A program made the position numbers and the translations under genes. A stretch of 64,000 bases of DNA, taken from the NCBI GenBank assembly GCA_965262425.1, contig OZ253536.1:992001-1056000 (forward strand). The letters run 5' to 3'. Origin of the DNA: CAZOZZ01 sp965262425. GTDB lineage: Bacteria > Acidobacteriota > Terriglobia > 20CM-2-55-15. Positions 17,743-27,649 of the stretch are shown here, piece by piece. Each line of letters opens with the position of its first letter. Within the stretch, counting starts at the first letter, position 1. A model generated the notes under the pieces. It was not told where the DNA came from and did no database searches. It saw only the letters and a list, made by a program, of their open reading frames with translations.

Positions 17743-18445
17743 ACCCCACCTGGCGACGAGGTAGTCCAACTCGGACTGGCGTCCGATCGTCGCGGATACG
17801 CGATCCTGGCGCGAAGGATTTTCAGGAATTCAGTAAGGACGGGACGAAGAATGAGAAAGAACCTAAAAAACAAACCAGTGGCCTGTGGAAAATGATGGGC
17901 TATGGAAATCCACAAAAAACGTGGATTCCCACAGCCCTGGAAAAGCCTGCGGCTTTCCCACATTTACACACAGGCCCGGCGATGAATATCAAGATTATGG
18001 AAGCATTCAAAACAAGAATCGTGGACTTCGGGAGGTCTAAACTGAGATCCTAACCCTCACTTCGCTACGGCGGGTGATCACGATGCCCGGAATCACTGAT
18101 CATGATCCCGGAACTGGTGATCACGATCAGCGGAATACGCATCAAGGCTTCCCTCGCAAGCTCGGCGGCTGCGCCGGCCTTGACCCTCGGCTGCGCTCCG
18201 CGGTGTCGGCTGGTGTGGGCGATGGGGAACGGGGCCTCCGGCGGGGGCTCCGGGCACCGGGTGTAGGCGTCCGACCGAAGTGGGTACTGGAATATTCGCC
18301 GTCGAACAAAAGAATAAGGTACTTTGTTTCAATTACTTATGTGCGCACAGGCCTTTGGACTGCCCACAAATTCTGCGGAGGAGGCAAAAAAATGTGTCGC
18401 TAATCTCCTAAAGCCACGGGAGTCGCATTGCCGTCTGTCAAAACT

Positions 18446-18478
18446 TCACTTTGCGTCTTTGTTTTTTGCGTTGAAAAA
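18446..18478. repeat. Right arm of a CGCAAAG-type dyad
   Basis: Reads CACTTTGCGTCTTTG and TTTGCGTTGAAAAAAC just past the glgC stop (which is on the minus strand). It pairs in type with the left arm at 14954-14982, but the two are separated by about 3.5 kb of inserted DNA. Confidence 0.55.
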
Positions 18479-18480
18479 AC

Positions 18481-19779
18481 CTAGATCACAGTCCCGTCGG
18501 GGATGACACCGTTTTTCGGCACGATGACGATGCCGTCACGGATGTAGAAGCCGTCTCCGTCTTTTTCCTGGATGCCTGCCTCGTTCACGATCCTGACGTT
18601 TTTGCCGATGTGCGCGTTCTTGTCGATGACAGCGCGACGGATGGTCGCGCCGGCGCCGATGCCTACGTTCGGTCGGTCGAGTCGTGTGTTGTTGTTCAGG
18701 TCCTCCCCGTCTTCGAAGTAGTCGGCTCCCAGGATGAGAGTCTCTTCGAGCACGGCGCCCGGTCCGACGACGCTCCGGATTCCGATAACGGAGTTAACCA
18801 CACGCGCTTCGTCGAGGATCGACCCCTCTGCAACGATCGACTCGGTCAGATCGCATCGGTTGATCCTCGATGGTGGGAGGAATCGAGGCCGCGTGAAGAT
18901 CGGAGAATTCATGTCGTGGAAATTGAAGTGATCCGTGGAACGCGTCAGATCTATGTTCGCCTTGTAGTAGGCTCGGATCGTGCCAAGATCCTCCCAGTAC
19001 CCGTCGAACAGGTAGCCCCGGACGTCATATCGTTCGATGGCCTTGGGGATCATCTGGCGCCCGAAGTCGTTGATCGACTCGTCCGATAGTATCTCTGTAA
19101 GGATTTCCCGATTGAACAGATAGATTCCCATCGAAGCCATGTATGGACGCCTGGCCGCGCTCTCGGGCGAATGGCCGAAGGCGGTTGTGTCCGTTTTGAT
19201 CTCGTCGAATGCCTCACCCGATGGTCGGTGATGAAACTGCTCGGCGCGAGCCCATCGATCGAGTTTGAGAACGCTGAAAGCCGACGCGGCTTCCCGCTCT
19301 CGGGGAATGACGCAGACGGTGACGTCGGCCCGGGTTTTCCAGTGCTCGCGGAGCAGGCCCTGGTAATCCATGCGGTAGAGCTGGTCCCCTGCGAGGACAA
19401 GCTGGTAATCGGTATCTCTTCCAGAGAACCGATGGAGGTGCTGGCGGACCGCGTCGGCTGTTCCCTGAAACCAGTTGACGTTTGTACCTGTCTGCTCGGC
19501 GGCCATGACCTCGACGGAGCCGCCGGCGAACGGGTCGAACTTGAAACTGGCCGTCACGTGCCGGTTCAGAGAAGCCGAGTTGAACTGGGTGAGAACAAAA
19601 ATGTTCCGAAGGCCGGAGTTGATCGAGTTGCTGATCGGGATGTCGATCAAGCGATACTTGCCCCCGAGCGGGACAGCGGGTTTGGACCGATCCTTAGTGA
19701 GAGGGAATAGGCGTTTGCCGGGGCCTCCCGCAAGAATGATCGAGATGACGTGAGAGGGGGTTTCCTGAGGCTTTGCCAC
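18481..19779 (-). CDS. glgC: Glucose-1-phosphate adenylyltransferase
   Basis: Makes ADP-glucose from ATP and glucose-1-phosphate, the committed step of glycogen synthesis. 432 residues, full length. The N-terminal nucleotidyltransferase domain opens with IILAGGPGKRLFPLTKDRSKP and contains RLIDIPISNSINSG. Later come LAGDQLYRMDYQ and a C-terminal left-handed beta-helix (ESIVAEGSILDEARVVNSVI). The start is GTG 19779, with AGGAAGGAA just before it. Confidence 0.95.
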   Translation of the reverse strand: MAKPQETPSHVISIILAGGPGKRLFPLTKDRSKPAVPLGGKYRLIDIPISNSINSGLRNIFVLTQFNSASLNRHVTASFKFDPFAGGSVEVMAAEQTGTNVNWFQGTADAVRQHLHRFSGRDTDYQLVLAGDQLYRMDYQGLLREHWKTRADVTVCVIPREREAASAFSVLKLDRWARAEQFHHRPSGEAFDEIKTDTTAFGHSPESAARRPYMASMGIYLFNREILTEILSDESINDFGRQMIPKAIERYDVRGYLFDGYWEDLGTIRAYYKANIDLTRSTDHFNFHDMNSPIFTRPRFLPPSRINRCDLTESIVAEGSILDEARVVNSVIGIRSVVGPGAVLEETLILGADYFEDGEDLNNNTRLDRPNVGIGAGATIRRAVIDKNAHIGKNVRIVNEAGIQEKDGDGFYIRDGIVIVPKNGVIPDGTVI

Positions 19780-19864
19780 TGCCGGTTCCTTCCTGTTGAC
19801 GGACCATCATATCATCGTCAAAAATGGCCGGGCTGGTCGGAGTGGCTGGGGGCCGGATTCGGAG

Positions 19865-19953
19865 TTCAACGCGAAGACACGAAGGACACGGAGGAAGAAG
19901 GAAGTTTGTGAAAAAAAACTGCCTTCGTGTTCTTCCTGTATTCGTGTTGAAAA
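19865..19953. repeat. Intergenic hairpin (CACGAAG type)
   Basis: Left arm TTCAACGCGAAGACACGAAG, right arm CTTCCTGTATTCGTGTTGAAA. It lies between the 5' end of glgC and the 3' end of the TPR gene. The remainder of 19780-19977 holds nothing else recognised. Confidence 0.7.
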
Positions 19954-19977
19954 GAAGTGTTTTGGGAGTCGTAACGG

Positions 19978-21039
19978 TCAGGGTGCGGTCAACTCGGATC
20001 GCTTCTCGGCGATCAATTCGTCAAGGCCTTCCAGGGAATCTTCGTTCTTCGCCCGATAGAGTATTTCGAGGCGTCCTCGTGCAGCGTCGCCTATGGCGCC
20101 ACCGACTGCGACCGCCCGGGCATACGACTCGATCGCCTGGTCCATCTGGGCGAGCACGTCTCCCTGCAACCTCTCCCGGTTTGCGGCCAGTTGGTCGAGA
20201 ACATCGGCGTCAGCACGACCGGTCTCGCCTTCTTCTTCGATGGCTTGCTCGACAAGCCTCGAGGCGCCGGCAGCCTGCAGTTCGTAGACCTGGCCTATCT
20301 GAAAATGGGCGTTGCCGTCTCGTGGGGCGAAACGGAGAACTGTCTGGTATTCTCTGATGGCTCGATCGTAATCGGTCCGCCTGAGGTGTACGGTCCCCAG
20401 TGTCGTATGGATCGACGTGTCGACCTTGGCGCGCTCCGCGGCCCATTGCTCCTCGGTGAACTGGTCTGGCCTCGAGGCGAAAAACTGTTGGGCTTGTATC
20501 CGGGCTCTGTTGGCCAGGTCGAATGCACGGGCCAGGGCCCGTTCCTTCGCAGCCTCGCCGGCAGGCAGGTTGTCCGGAATCGTCCGGGAAACGGTCAGGA
20601 GAACGCTCAGGTTGCTCCTGTCTACAGCGAGAATGCGGTCTCCGTATTCCAGGATTTTCTCCCCGTTGTTCGCCTGTTGGGCTGCAGCGATCGCATTCTG
20701 GTAGACGAACGTCGAAGACCTCGCGTCCGGATCACGAATCGCACGGCCAAACATATCCGCGGTTTCGAGCACCTTTCCCCATTCCCTGGTTCTGGCATAC
20801 GCGTCTATTAGCAGCTGGAAGGACGCAGGGCCGAATTCAGAGTCTTCGAACTCACCGAGGAACGTTTCACCGAGCGCAGCCTTGGCGGTGAGGTCCTGTT
20901 CGTTGTAGAAGGCCATGTAGGCGTCGTATTCGGCCTTCGTCTTCGCCTGTTGGCCCAGTGTCGGGGAGGCTGCCACCATGACTCCCAGAAAAGCCAACCC
21001 CAGATGACGGGCTAACATCGCTTTCTTGATCAGCCTCAT
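19978..21039 (-). CDS. Exported TPR protein
   Basis: 353 residues from ATG 21039, chosen because GGAAGG sits 5 bases upstream; a GTG at 21051 would add four residues. A signal peptide (LGLAFLGVMVAASPTLGQQ) is followed by helical repeats. The TPR-like parts include TLGTVHLRRTDYDRAIREYQ and RFAPRDGNAHFQIGQVYEL. It is probably a periplasmic scaffold; the partner is unknown. Confidence 0.8.
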   Translation of the reverse strand: MRLIKKAMLARHLGLAFLGVMVAASPTLGQQAKTKAEYDAYMAFYNEQDLTAKAALGETFLGEFEDSEFGPASFQLLIDAYARTREWGKVLETADMFGRAIRDPDARSSTFVYQNAIAAAQQANNGEKILEYGDRILAVDRSNLSVLLTVSRTIPDNLPAGEAAKERALARAFDLANRARIQAQQFFASRPDQFTEEQWAAERAKVDTSIHTTLGTVHLRRTDYDRAIREYQTVLRFAPRDGNAHFQIGQVYELQAAGASRLVEQAIEEEGETGRADADVLDQLAANRERLQGDVLAQMDQAIESYARAVAVGGAIGDAARGRLEILYRAKNEDSLEGLDELIAEKRSELTAP

Positions 21040-21161
21040 AAGACCTTCCACACTTCGTTTCGATTCACGTTGGTGTACTTGACTACAAAGTCTATTGATT
21101 TCTTAGACCTTTTTCCAGCTTGTCGGCGAGCAATAAAAAATAACCGCTTCCCGAAACATGG

Positions 21162-21280
21162 TTTCAACGCGGAGACGCCGAGGACGCAGAGAGGATTTTT
21201 TCACCGCAGAGGCGCAGAGAAGAAATTGAAATGATTGGTTTTGTTCCACCTCTGCGCTTCTGCGTCTCTGCGGTGAAAAT
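21162..21280. repeat. Compound intergenic hairpin (CGCAGAG type)
   Basis: Starts TTTCAACGCGGAGACGC, then TTCACCGCAGAGGCGCAGAG, and after a 30-base loop returns with CTCTGCGCTTCTGCGTCTCTG and CGGTGAAAA. It is the clearest stem of the CGCAGAG variant. It lies between two minus-strand genes, downstream of ino1 transcription and upstream of the TPR gene. Confidence 0.75.
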
Positions 21281-21311
21281 TCCCACCCGTTTTCGAATCC
21301 GACCCCCCAAC

Positions 21312-22628
21312 TCAGTCGTAGTACTCCATCCCGAGATGTGTGATCAATTCCTCTCCGCGGAGGTACCGCAACGTGTTCTTGAGCTTCATCAACTGAATAA
21401 ACAGATCGTGTTCCGGATACAGCCCCGGAGCGCACATCGGGCTCTTGAAGTAGAAGCTGAGCCACTCCTGGATCCCGTGCATGCCGCATCGTTGCGCCAG
21501 GTCCAGGAACAGGACCAGGTCGAGAACCAGCGGCGCCGCCAGGATACTATCGCGGCAAAGGAAGTTGATTTTGATCTGCATGGGGAACCCGAGCCAACCG
21601 AAGATATCAATGTTGTCCCAGCCTTCCTTGTTGTCGCCGCGAGGTGGGTAATAGTTGATGCGAACCTTGTGCGTGAAGTCCCCGTAGAGGTCCGGATACA
21701 GTTCCGGCTGAAGTATCTGGTCCAGCACGGACAGTTTGCTTTCTTCTTTAGTCTTGAACGACTCGGGGTCGTCGAGGACCTCACCGTCACGGTTGCCCAG
21801 GATGTTGGTCGAAAACCATCCGTTCAGGCCGAGCATCCGGGACTTCAGGCCCGGCGCCAGAATCGTTTTCATCAGGGTCTGGCCCGTCTTGAAGTCTTTG
21901 CCGACGACGGGCACTTTTTTGTCCTGAGCGAGCTGTATCAAGGCTGGGATGTCCGCCGAGAGGTTGGGAGCACCGTTGGCGAAGGGGACTCCCCGGGTCA
22001 GAGCGGCGTACGTGTAGATCATGCTCGGTGCGATCGCCGGATCGTTTTCCCTGAGCGCCTGCTCGAACGTTTCCAGCGTCGCGTGGCACGGCTGTGGCTT
22101 AAGGTAAGCTTCAGTGCTGCCACACCACACCATGACCATTCGATCCAGCTGGTTCTCTTCGCGAAATCTGTCGATGTCGGCCATCACCTGCTCGGCGAGA
22201 TCCATATGGGTCTTGCCGGTCTTGACGTTCGGACCGTCGAGATTCTTGACATAGTCCTGGCTGAAGACCGCCTTCCACGGAACGATTTTTTCCAGTTCAG
22301 GGCGAAGCTGCTCGAGGAGCTCCCGGTTCAGGACTCCCGCCTTGACGGCAGCGTCGTAGCAGTTGTCTTCGTAGATGTCCCAACCGCCAAAAACCAGGTC
22401 GTCCAGATTGGCCAACGGAACGAAATCCTTGATCGGGGGGACACGATGATCCGTTCGTTTGCCCAGCCGGATCGTACCCAGTTGGGTGAGCGAGCCGACA
22501 GGTTGCGCAATCTTCTTCTTGATGGCCTCGACGCCGGCAAAAAACGTCGTACTGACAGCACCGAGCCCGGGTATCAACACCCCGAGTTTTCCCTTGGCCG
22601 ACCCGATATCTACACCTTCTTCAATCAC
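21312..22628 (-). CDS. ino1: Inositol-3-phosphate synthase
   Basis: Converts glucose-6-phosphate into 1L-myo-inositol-1-phosphate using NAD. 438 residues. The NAD loop is VLIPGLGAVSTTFFAG. Family landmarks are VVGKDFKTGQTLMKT, LGLNGWFSTNILGNRDGEV and FLGFPMQIK-like FGWLGFPMQIKINFLCRDS. Start GTG 22628, with GGAGGTAG 7 bases ahead. It could feed inositol lipids or compatible solutes; a CDP-alcohol phosphotransferase gene is in the same window at 51.4 kb, but a link is speculative. Confidence 0.93.
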   Translation of the reverse strand: MIEEGVDIGSAKGKLGVLIPGLGAVSTTFFAGVEAIKKKIAQPVGSLTQLGTIRLGKRTDHRVPPIKDFVPLANLDDLVFGGWDIYEDNCYDAAVKAGVLNRELLEQLRPELEKIVPWKAVFSQDYVKNLDGPNVKTGKTHMDLAEQVMADIDRFREENQLDRMVMVWCGSTEAYLKPQPCHATLETFEQALRENDPAIAPSMIYTYAALTRGVPFANGAPNLSADIPALIQLAQDKKVPVVGKDFKTGQTLMKTILAPGLKSRMLGLNGWFSTNILGNRDGEVLDDPESFKTKEESKLSVLDQILQPELYPDLYGDFTHKVRINYYPPRGDNKEGWDNIDIFGWLGFPMQIKINFLCRDSILAAPLVLDLVLFLDLAQRCGMHGIQEWLSFYFKSPMCAPGLYPEHDLFIQLMKLKNTLRYLRGEELITHLGMEYYD

Positions 22629-22710
22629 TTCTACCTCCAGCAGAGCGCGAAGAATTGTAGCATAAGCAGTTTGGGGACCTCCCGGGCCATCGCCGCCGGC
22701 GGCCTCGGAC

Positions 22711-22800
22711 TTTTACCGCGAAGCCACCGAGTAAACGGAGGTCCGAGAAGTAATATTGTTTTTCAGGACTTCGTTTTCTTCCTGTCTTCTCGGTAAAAAA
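22711..22800. repeat. Intergenic hairpin between divergent genes
   Basis: TTTTACCGCGAAGCCACCGAG, then GGAGGTCCGAGAAG, and the return arm CTTCCTGTCTTCTCGGTAAAA. Weaker pairing than the others. It lies between ino1 (minus) and the TPR gene (plus), so here it would be in promoter territory. Confidence 0.6.
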
Positions 22801-22826
22801 AACGTTTCGACAGTCGTCCGTGAGAA

Positions 22827-24788
22827 ATGCGAGATAATGTCTTGATGCGTCGTCCACTGCTCGCGATTATCATCCCCGTCCTCGTCATCGCGTCTCTGGG
22901 TGTGGCTGCGCTGGTCTCCGGAGGCAGCCCGAACGGACAGGACCGCCGCTTGGCGCGGGGCCGGGGGCTCCTCGATGGGGAGGACTACCTCCGGGCGCTG
23001 GACATTTTCGAGCAGACGATCGCAGATGATCCGAACAACGCTGCCGCCCGGACACTGACCGGAATCGCCCACCTGAGATTACATCTCTACGGGTCCGCGA
23101 TCGGGCAGTTCGAATTGGCATCCGGGCTGGAGCCGTCGCGGGCCGACCCGTGGATTGGCCTGGCGCACGCGCACCTGGCATTGGGGAACGTTGCCGAATC
23201 GATCGCGTCTTCTCTTGAAGCGACCCGGATCGATCCGCGAGCGGTTGAAGCCTGGGACGTCCTGGCCCAGGCCTATTGGCTTGACAGAAGCTACTCCGAT
23301 GCCGAAGCCGCGGCGCTGGAGGCCCGAAACCTTAAAGCGGACGACCCCCAGGCACTCGAAGCCCTGCTGCACATCTACATGGACAAGAACGAACCGGAGC
23401 GGTTCGAGAGCCTGATCAACGAGATACCGGAGGGAAGACATGAACTGGAGTCGCTGGTCGTTTCGTTCTTTGTCCGACAGGGGCGATTCGCCCGGGCCTG
23501 GGAGCATAAGACCCGTTTTGATCGCAAGGCCGCGGAACTGGGCGTTCTGGAAGCGGAACTGGCGCTCAGGCGGGATCCCTCCCGGATGGATCTTTACCCG
23601 AAGCTGATCCGGGATCTGGTCGTGGCCGGGATCTTTGACCGGGCCATTCGGTACGGACGAACGTATCGGGGAACCGAGTCCATGGATCTGGAAATCGGGA
23701 AGGCCCTCTGGATGTCCGGTGATGTCGAGGGAGCGACCTCCCGGTTCGAAATTGCTTCCAGACAAGGTGTCCACAAGTTGTCGGCCGAGGTCGCTCTGGC
23801 GGTCATAACCGAACGCATGGTCCATTGGCACGAAGCCTTTCGCGCCGAGCACGTTGAAATGGACTACCTGATTCTCGGCCAGCTCGACGATCTGGCCGAA
23901 TCGGGTCCGGCCGCGATGAAGCCGTTGATCTGGCGATACGTCGGGATTTACGAGCCGTATTTCTACAATCGGGCGGTCGAAGACGGCATTGCACTGGCCG
24001 CCCCCGAATCGGACGGGCTGGAGAATCTGCTTACGATGGGAACCGCCTACGAGCGACTGGGCAGGATCGATGAAGCCAGACGGTATCTGGAGCGGGCGCG
24101 TGATGCCTATCCCGGCCGAGCCGAACCGGTATCCAGACTCGCGGTACTTGCCCTGTCGGAGGGGGATCCCAACCAGGTGGTGGAACTTATGGAACGGGCC
24201 GTGGCGCTGGATCGAACCGATGCGGGGAACCTTTACAACCTGGGTTGGCTTTACGACCAGATGAACCGGAAAGATGAGGCCTTGATCCTATACAATCAGG
24301 CTATCGCCGCCAGTGCCCTCAGTTTCGAAGCGATGAATAACCTGGCCCTGATCTACAGTGAGAGGCAGCAGTTTGATCAGGCCAGAGGTTTGCTCGATCG
24401 AGCGATCGCAGTCGACCCGGCCAACGAAGCGGCCTATTTCAACCTTGCGAAATTCCATGGCGATCAGCGTCAGTGGAAGCCGGCGCTCGCCAACTACGAT
24501 CGAGTGCTTCGAATCAACCCCCTGAATTCCGCGGCCCGAGTCGAGGAGGGAAGGATTCGCTTGCGTCTGGGAGAGCCCGTTCGAGCCGTGGAGCAACTCA
24601 ACTTCGCCCTGGAGCTGAATTCCCAGCACTTCGATGCCTATTTCCTGGTGTCTTCGGCGTACGAGCAGCTCGGTTATGTTGATGTTGCGCTCGCGGCAGC
24701 CGAAGAGGCCGATCGGATAAGGTCGGATGATGCGGAGCTGGTTACGATGATGGCCCGATTGAAGGAACGAAAAAGTGAGACGAACTAA
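22827..24788 (+). CDS. Membrane-anchored TPR protein
   Basis: 653 residues. An N-terminal transmembrane segment (LLAIIIPVLVIASLGVAALV, about residues 11-30) precedes a long TPR array of roughly a dozen repeats, for example EDYLRALDIFEQTIADDPNN, AGNLYNLGWLYDQMNRKDEA and AAYFNLAKFHGDQRQW. It probably acts as a scaffold on the outer face of the inner membrane. The ATG at 22845 is an alternative start. Its end overlaps the GTG of pyk by 14 bases, suggesting coupling. Confidence 0.85.
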   Translation: MRDNVLMRRPLLAIIIPVLVIASLGVAALVSGGSPNGQDRRLARGRGLLDGEDYLRALDIFEQTIADDPNNAAARTLTGIAHLRLHLYGSAIGQFELASGLEPSRADPWIGLAHAHLALGNVAESIASSLEATRIDPRAVEAWDVLAQAYWLDRSYSDAEAAALEARNLKADDPQALEALLHIYMDKNEPERFESLINEIPEGRHELESLVVSFFVRQGRFARAWEHKTRFDRKAAELGVLEAELALRRDPSRMDLYPKLIRDLVVAGIFDRAIRYGRTYRGTESMDLEIGKALWMSGDVEGATSRFEIASRQGVHKLSAEVALAVITERMVHWHEAFRAEHVEMDYLILGQLDDLAESGPAAMKPLIWRYVGIYEPYFYNRAVEDGIALAAPESDGLENLLTMGTAYERLGRIDEARRYLERARDAYPGRAEPVSRLAVLALSEGDPNQVVELMERAVALDRTDAGNLYNLGWLYDQMNRKDEALILYNQAIAASALSFEAMNNLALIYSERQQFDQARGLLDRAIAVDPANEAAYFNLAKFHGDQRQWKPALANYDRVLRINPLNSAARVEEGRIRLRLGEPVRAVEQLNFALELNSQHFDAYFLVSSAYEQLGYVDVALAAAEEADRIRSDDAELVTMMARLKERKSETN

Positions 24789-25957
24789 ACTTGTCTGCAC
24801 GATCGGCCCGGCCTGCGATTCGGAGGAAATGCTGACGGAACTGGCCCGGGCAGGCATGAATATCGCCCGGGTCAATTTCTCTCACATGGATTCTGACTAC
24901 CATCGCAATCTCATTCGAAGAATCAAGAAAGTCAGAGAAAAATTGGAGATTCCCGTCGCGATTCTTCAGGATTTGCAGGGCCCTAAGATCCGAATCGGCA
25001 AAATCGCTACGGGAAACGTCTGGTTGGAGCGGGGTGCGCCTTTCGTTCTGACTTCGTCCCCGGTCACCGGTGATGCCCACGCGGCAACGGTTTCACTCCT
25101 CAACCTCCATGAGGAAGTGACCGCGGGGCAACGGATTTTGCTTGCCGACGGCATGATCGAACTTGTGGTCGAACAGATCGATCCTCCGGACGTGCGTTGC
25201 CGGGTCGTGGTCGCGGGCACGCTCAGTTCGCACAAGGGCGTCAACCTGCCCGGTTCCCACCTCGACGTCGACTCCCTCACCGAAAAAGACCGGGTGGATC
25301 TCAAGGTCGGACTGGAAGAGAAGGTCGACGCGGTGGCCCTGAGTTTTGTAAGGAGTGGGGAAGATGTCGAGGCCCTGCAGTCTGCCATACGGGATGCGGG
25401 CGCTCGAATCCCCGTGATCGCCAAGGTGGAAAAGCCCCAGGCGGTCGACAACATCGACGATATCCTGGCTTTGGCCGACGGCGTGATGATCGCGCGCGGA
25501 GATCTTGGAGTGGAGATCGATCTGGAGCGGGTTCCGCTCGTGCAGAAAATGATCATCGCGAAAGCCAACGCGATCGGCAAGCCCGTCATTACCGCGACCC
25601 AGATGCTGGTTCGGATGGTCGACAACCCCAGACCCACTCGAGCGGAAACAGCCGACGTTGCCAACGCGATCCTCGACGGGACGGACGCCGTGATGTTGTC
25701 GGAAGAGACGGCCGTGGGCGCATATCCACTCGAAGCGGTACGCATGATGGACCGGATCGCCCTGGCTGTGGAGAGTTCCGTGGACGAAACCAAATTCCGC
25801 GGGGACGCCAGCGATTACCCCAACGTCAACGATGCCATCAGTCGTTCCAGCTACAACGTTGCCCGAGGAACCGGCGCGGGCGCTATCATCACGCCGACCT
25901 GGTCCGGCTCGACGGCCCGGCTGGTGTCGCGGTTCCGTCCGCGCCAGCCCATAATCG

Positions 25958-27398
25958 GAAAGTGTGCCAATCTTAGTTGGAAATTGAAACGGCTCCAAAC
26001 CCTATGGTTTGATGGTATTGGAAGAAACAACATCAAGCCTGTAAGAGAAAGGAGCCGAGATGAGCAGTCTGTTACGTTCGGTGAAGAAACGCAAGAAGTC
26101 GCGTGTGCTGGGTGAGGTCGAGGTCCTGAGCCGGGAGGAATACTCGGGACTGGAATTGGACTCGAAGGTGGAGATGATTCGGGCGTTGATCCCACTGGGG
26201 TTGATGCACGTGGAGGAGTTGCTCGACGAGGAAGTGAAGGCGTTGGCGGGTGAGCGATACGCGCGAAAGGAGGCGACGTTGAGGGGCCGGCGACACGGGA
26301 GTAATCCGGGGACCGTGGGGCTCGGGGGCCAGCGGGTGCCGGTTCGGGTGCCTCGAGTGCGCAGCGTGGCGGGCGGGGAGATTCCGCTTCGGAGCTACGA
26401 GGAACTCAGTCCGGATGGCGCGGTGAACGAACTGCTTCTCAGACGTGTGCTTTATGGGATCTCCTGCCGGAACTACGAGTCGGCCGCGGAAGCGATTCCA
26501 GGAGCCATCGGATTGTCGAGCTCGACGGTGTCTCGAGGATTCGTCCAGGCGAGTGGGGCGAAACTTCGGGAGATGCAGGAGCGGGATCTGTCGGCCGAGG
26601 ACGTGGTGGCGATCTTCCTGGACGGGAAAATGTTTGCCGACGCCACGATGGTTGTGGCCCTGGGCATCACAATTACGGGCGACAAACGCTTCTTAGGCTT
26701 CGTGGAGACGAGTACGGAGAACGAGCAGGTACTGACTCCGTTTCTCCGTTCATTGATGGAGCGAGGCCTGGACATCTCTGAAGGCGTGCTGGTGATCGTC
26801 GACGGCGGCAAAGGTCTGCGCGCGGCAGTCAAGCGGGCATTCGGTAATCGAGCCCTGGTCCAACGCTGCCAATGGCACAAACGCGAGAACGTGGTGAGCT
26901 ACCTGTCGAAGACCGAGCAAGCCGTGTGGCGCAAGCGGCTTCAGCGTGCGTACCAGCGCCCGGAGTACAACGAAGCCCGGGCGGCCCTCGAACAGCTCCA
27001 TGGAGAGCTCGAGGAGCGAAACCAATCGGCCGCTACGAGCCTTGAGGAAGGCCTGGAGGAGACCCTCACGTTGCATCGACTCGGCGTGTACGGGGTCCTG
27101 GGCCGTTCGTTCAAGACGACGAATTGCTTGGAATCGGTCAATGCCCTCGTCGAGGAAAGGTGCGCGAAGGTCGATCATTGGAAGAACTCGAGCCAGCGGC
27201 AGCGCTGGTTGGCGACGGCGCTCATCGACATCGAACCACGCTTGAGGAAGGTGATCGGCTACCGTCATCTTCCAAAGCTCCGCGAAGCCCTCAGGCGGGA
27301 GCTGAAGATTGAGGCGAAGACGTCGACGAGATCGAAGAAGAAGGTTGCGTGACCAATCGTGAGCCGTGGAGAGTTTCAACTAAGAATGGGATTGACTC
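25958..27398 (+). mobile_element. IS256-family element inside pyk
   Basis: 1441 bases with the 8-base target duplication CATAATCG (25950-25957 and 27399-27406). The ends share a TCTTAGTTG block 14 bases in from each edge, on opposite strands. The family is inferred from the transposase. Confidence 0.92.
26060..27352 (+). CDS. IS256-family (mutator-type) transposase
   Basis: 430 residues, mutator superfamily DDE transposase. The catalytic region includes VVAIFLDGKMFADATMVVAL (first Asp), GVLVIVDGGKGLRAAVKRAF (second Asp) and RCQWHKRENVVSYL. The Glu lies near FKTTNCLESVNALVEE. AAAGGAGC sits ahead of the ATG at 26060. Intact, so the element is probably still mobile. Confidence 0.93.
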   Translation: MSSLLRSVKKRKKSRVLGEVEVLSREEYSGLELDSKVEMIRALIPLGLMHVEELLDEEVKALAGERYARKEATLRGRRHGSNPGTVGLGGQRVPVRVPRVRSVAGGEIPLRSYEELSPDGAVNELLLRRVLYGISCRNYESAAEAIPGAIGLSSSTVSRGFVQASGAKLREMQERDLSAEDVVAIFLDGKMFADATMVVALGITITGDKRFLGFVETSTENEQVLTPFLRSLMERGLDISEGVLVIVDGGKGLRAAVKRAFGNRALVQRCQWHKRENVVSYLSKTEQAVWRKRLQRAYQRPEYNEARAALEQLHGELEERNQSAATSLEEGLEETLTLHRLGVYGVLGRSFKTTNCLESVNALVEERCAKVDHWKNSSQRQRWLATALIDIEPRLRKVIGYRHLPKLREALRRELKIEAKTSTRSKKKVA

Positions 27399-27649
27399 CA
27401 TAATCGCCCCATCCCCGAACCAGGCGACAGTCCAGTTCCTGTCCTTCTGCTGGGGCATCGTCCCCCTTTCCATCCCGCCCGCCGACACCATCGACGACCA
27501 GTTGCGTTATTCCCTCGAAGCCGCCCGCAAGGCCGGTTGTGTCCAGAAGGGGCAGTTGGTCGTAATCACCGGGGGTACCCCTTTACACGTCGCCGGCACG
27601 ACAAATTTCATCAAGGTAGACCGCATTGAATAGTAGGACATAGGAATTC

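Larger units (their letters stand above)
15220..18141 (+). mobile_element. IS21-family element copy 1 (2922 bases)
   Basis: Bounded by TGCGTATTCCG and its mirror CGGAATACGCA, with the 6-base target duplication TCAAGG (15214-15219 and 18142-18147). It carries istA and istB. The left end has about seven GATTCCGG-type sites with a period of 21-23 bases, and the right end has three. These are the multiple terminal repeats typical of IS21. It is about 99.9% identical to copy 2 but has one more 22-base terminal unit. Confidence 0.95.
15141..18385. mobile_element. MITE-A copy 3, interrupted by IS21
   Basis: Two parts, 15141-15219 (79 bases) and 18148-18385 (238 bases), sum to exactly 317. Flanked by AAAAAAAT on both sides (15133-15140 and 18386-18393). 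The IS21 insertion lies at the small palindrome AAGCCT-CA-AGGCTT within the MITE. This copy is inverted relative to copies 1 and 2. Confidence 0.93.
24775..27633 (+). pseudogene. pyk: Pyruvate kinase, split by an IS256-type element
   Basis: Last step of glycolysis (phosphoenolpyruvate plus ADP to pyruvate plus ATP). The 5' part (24775-25957) has the catalytic barrel: NIARVNFSHMD, AKVEKPQAVDNIDDIL, VMIARGDLGVEIDLE, ITATQML and DGTDAVMLSEETAVGAYP. The 3' part (27407-27633) has the allosteric domain ending: NQATVQFLSFCWGIVPLSIP and VVITGGTPLHVAGTTNFIKV. Joined with one CATAATCG copy they give 1410 bases, a 469-residue protein of normal length. Start GTG 24775. Split, it should lack activity unless the element leaves; a second pyk elsewhere cannot be excluded. 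Confidence 0.93.

Noticed and set aside
17265..18053. 262-residue frame overlapping istB and the IS21 tail
   Set aside because: Arg/Pro/Gly-rich shadow of istB in another frame; the first two thirds overlap a recognised ATPase.
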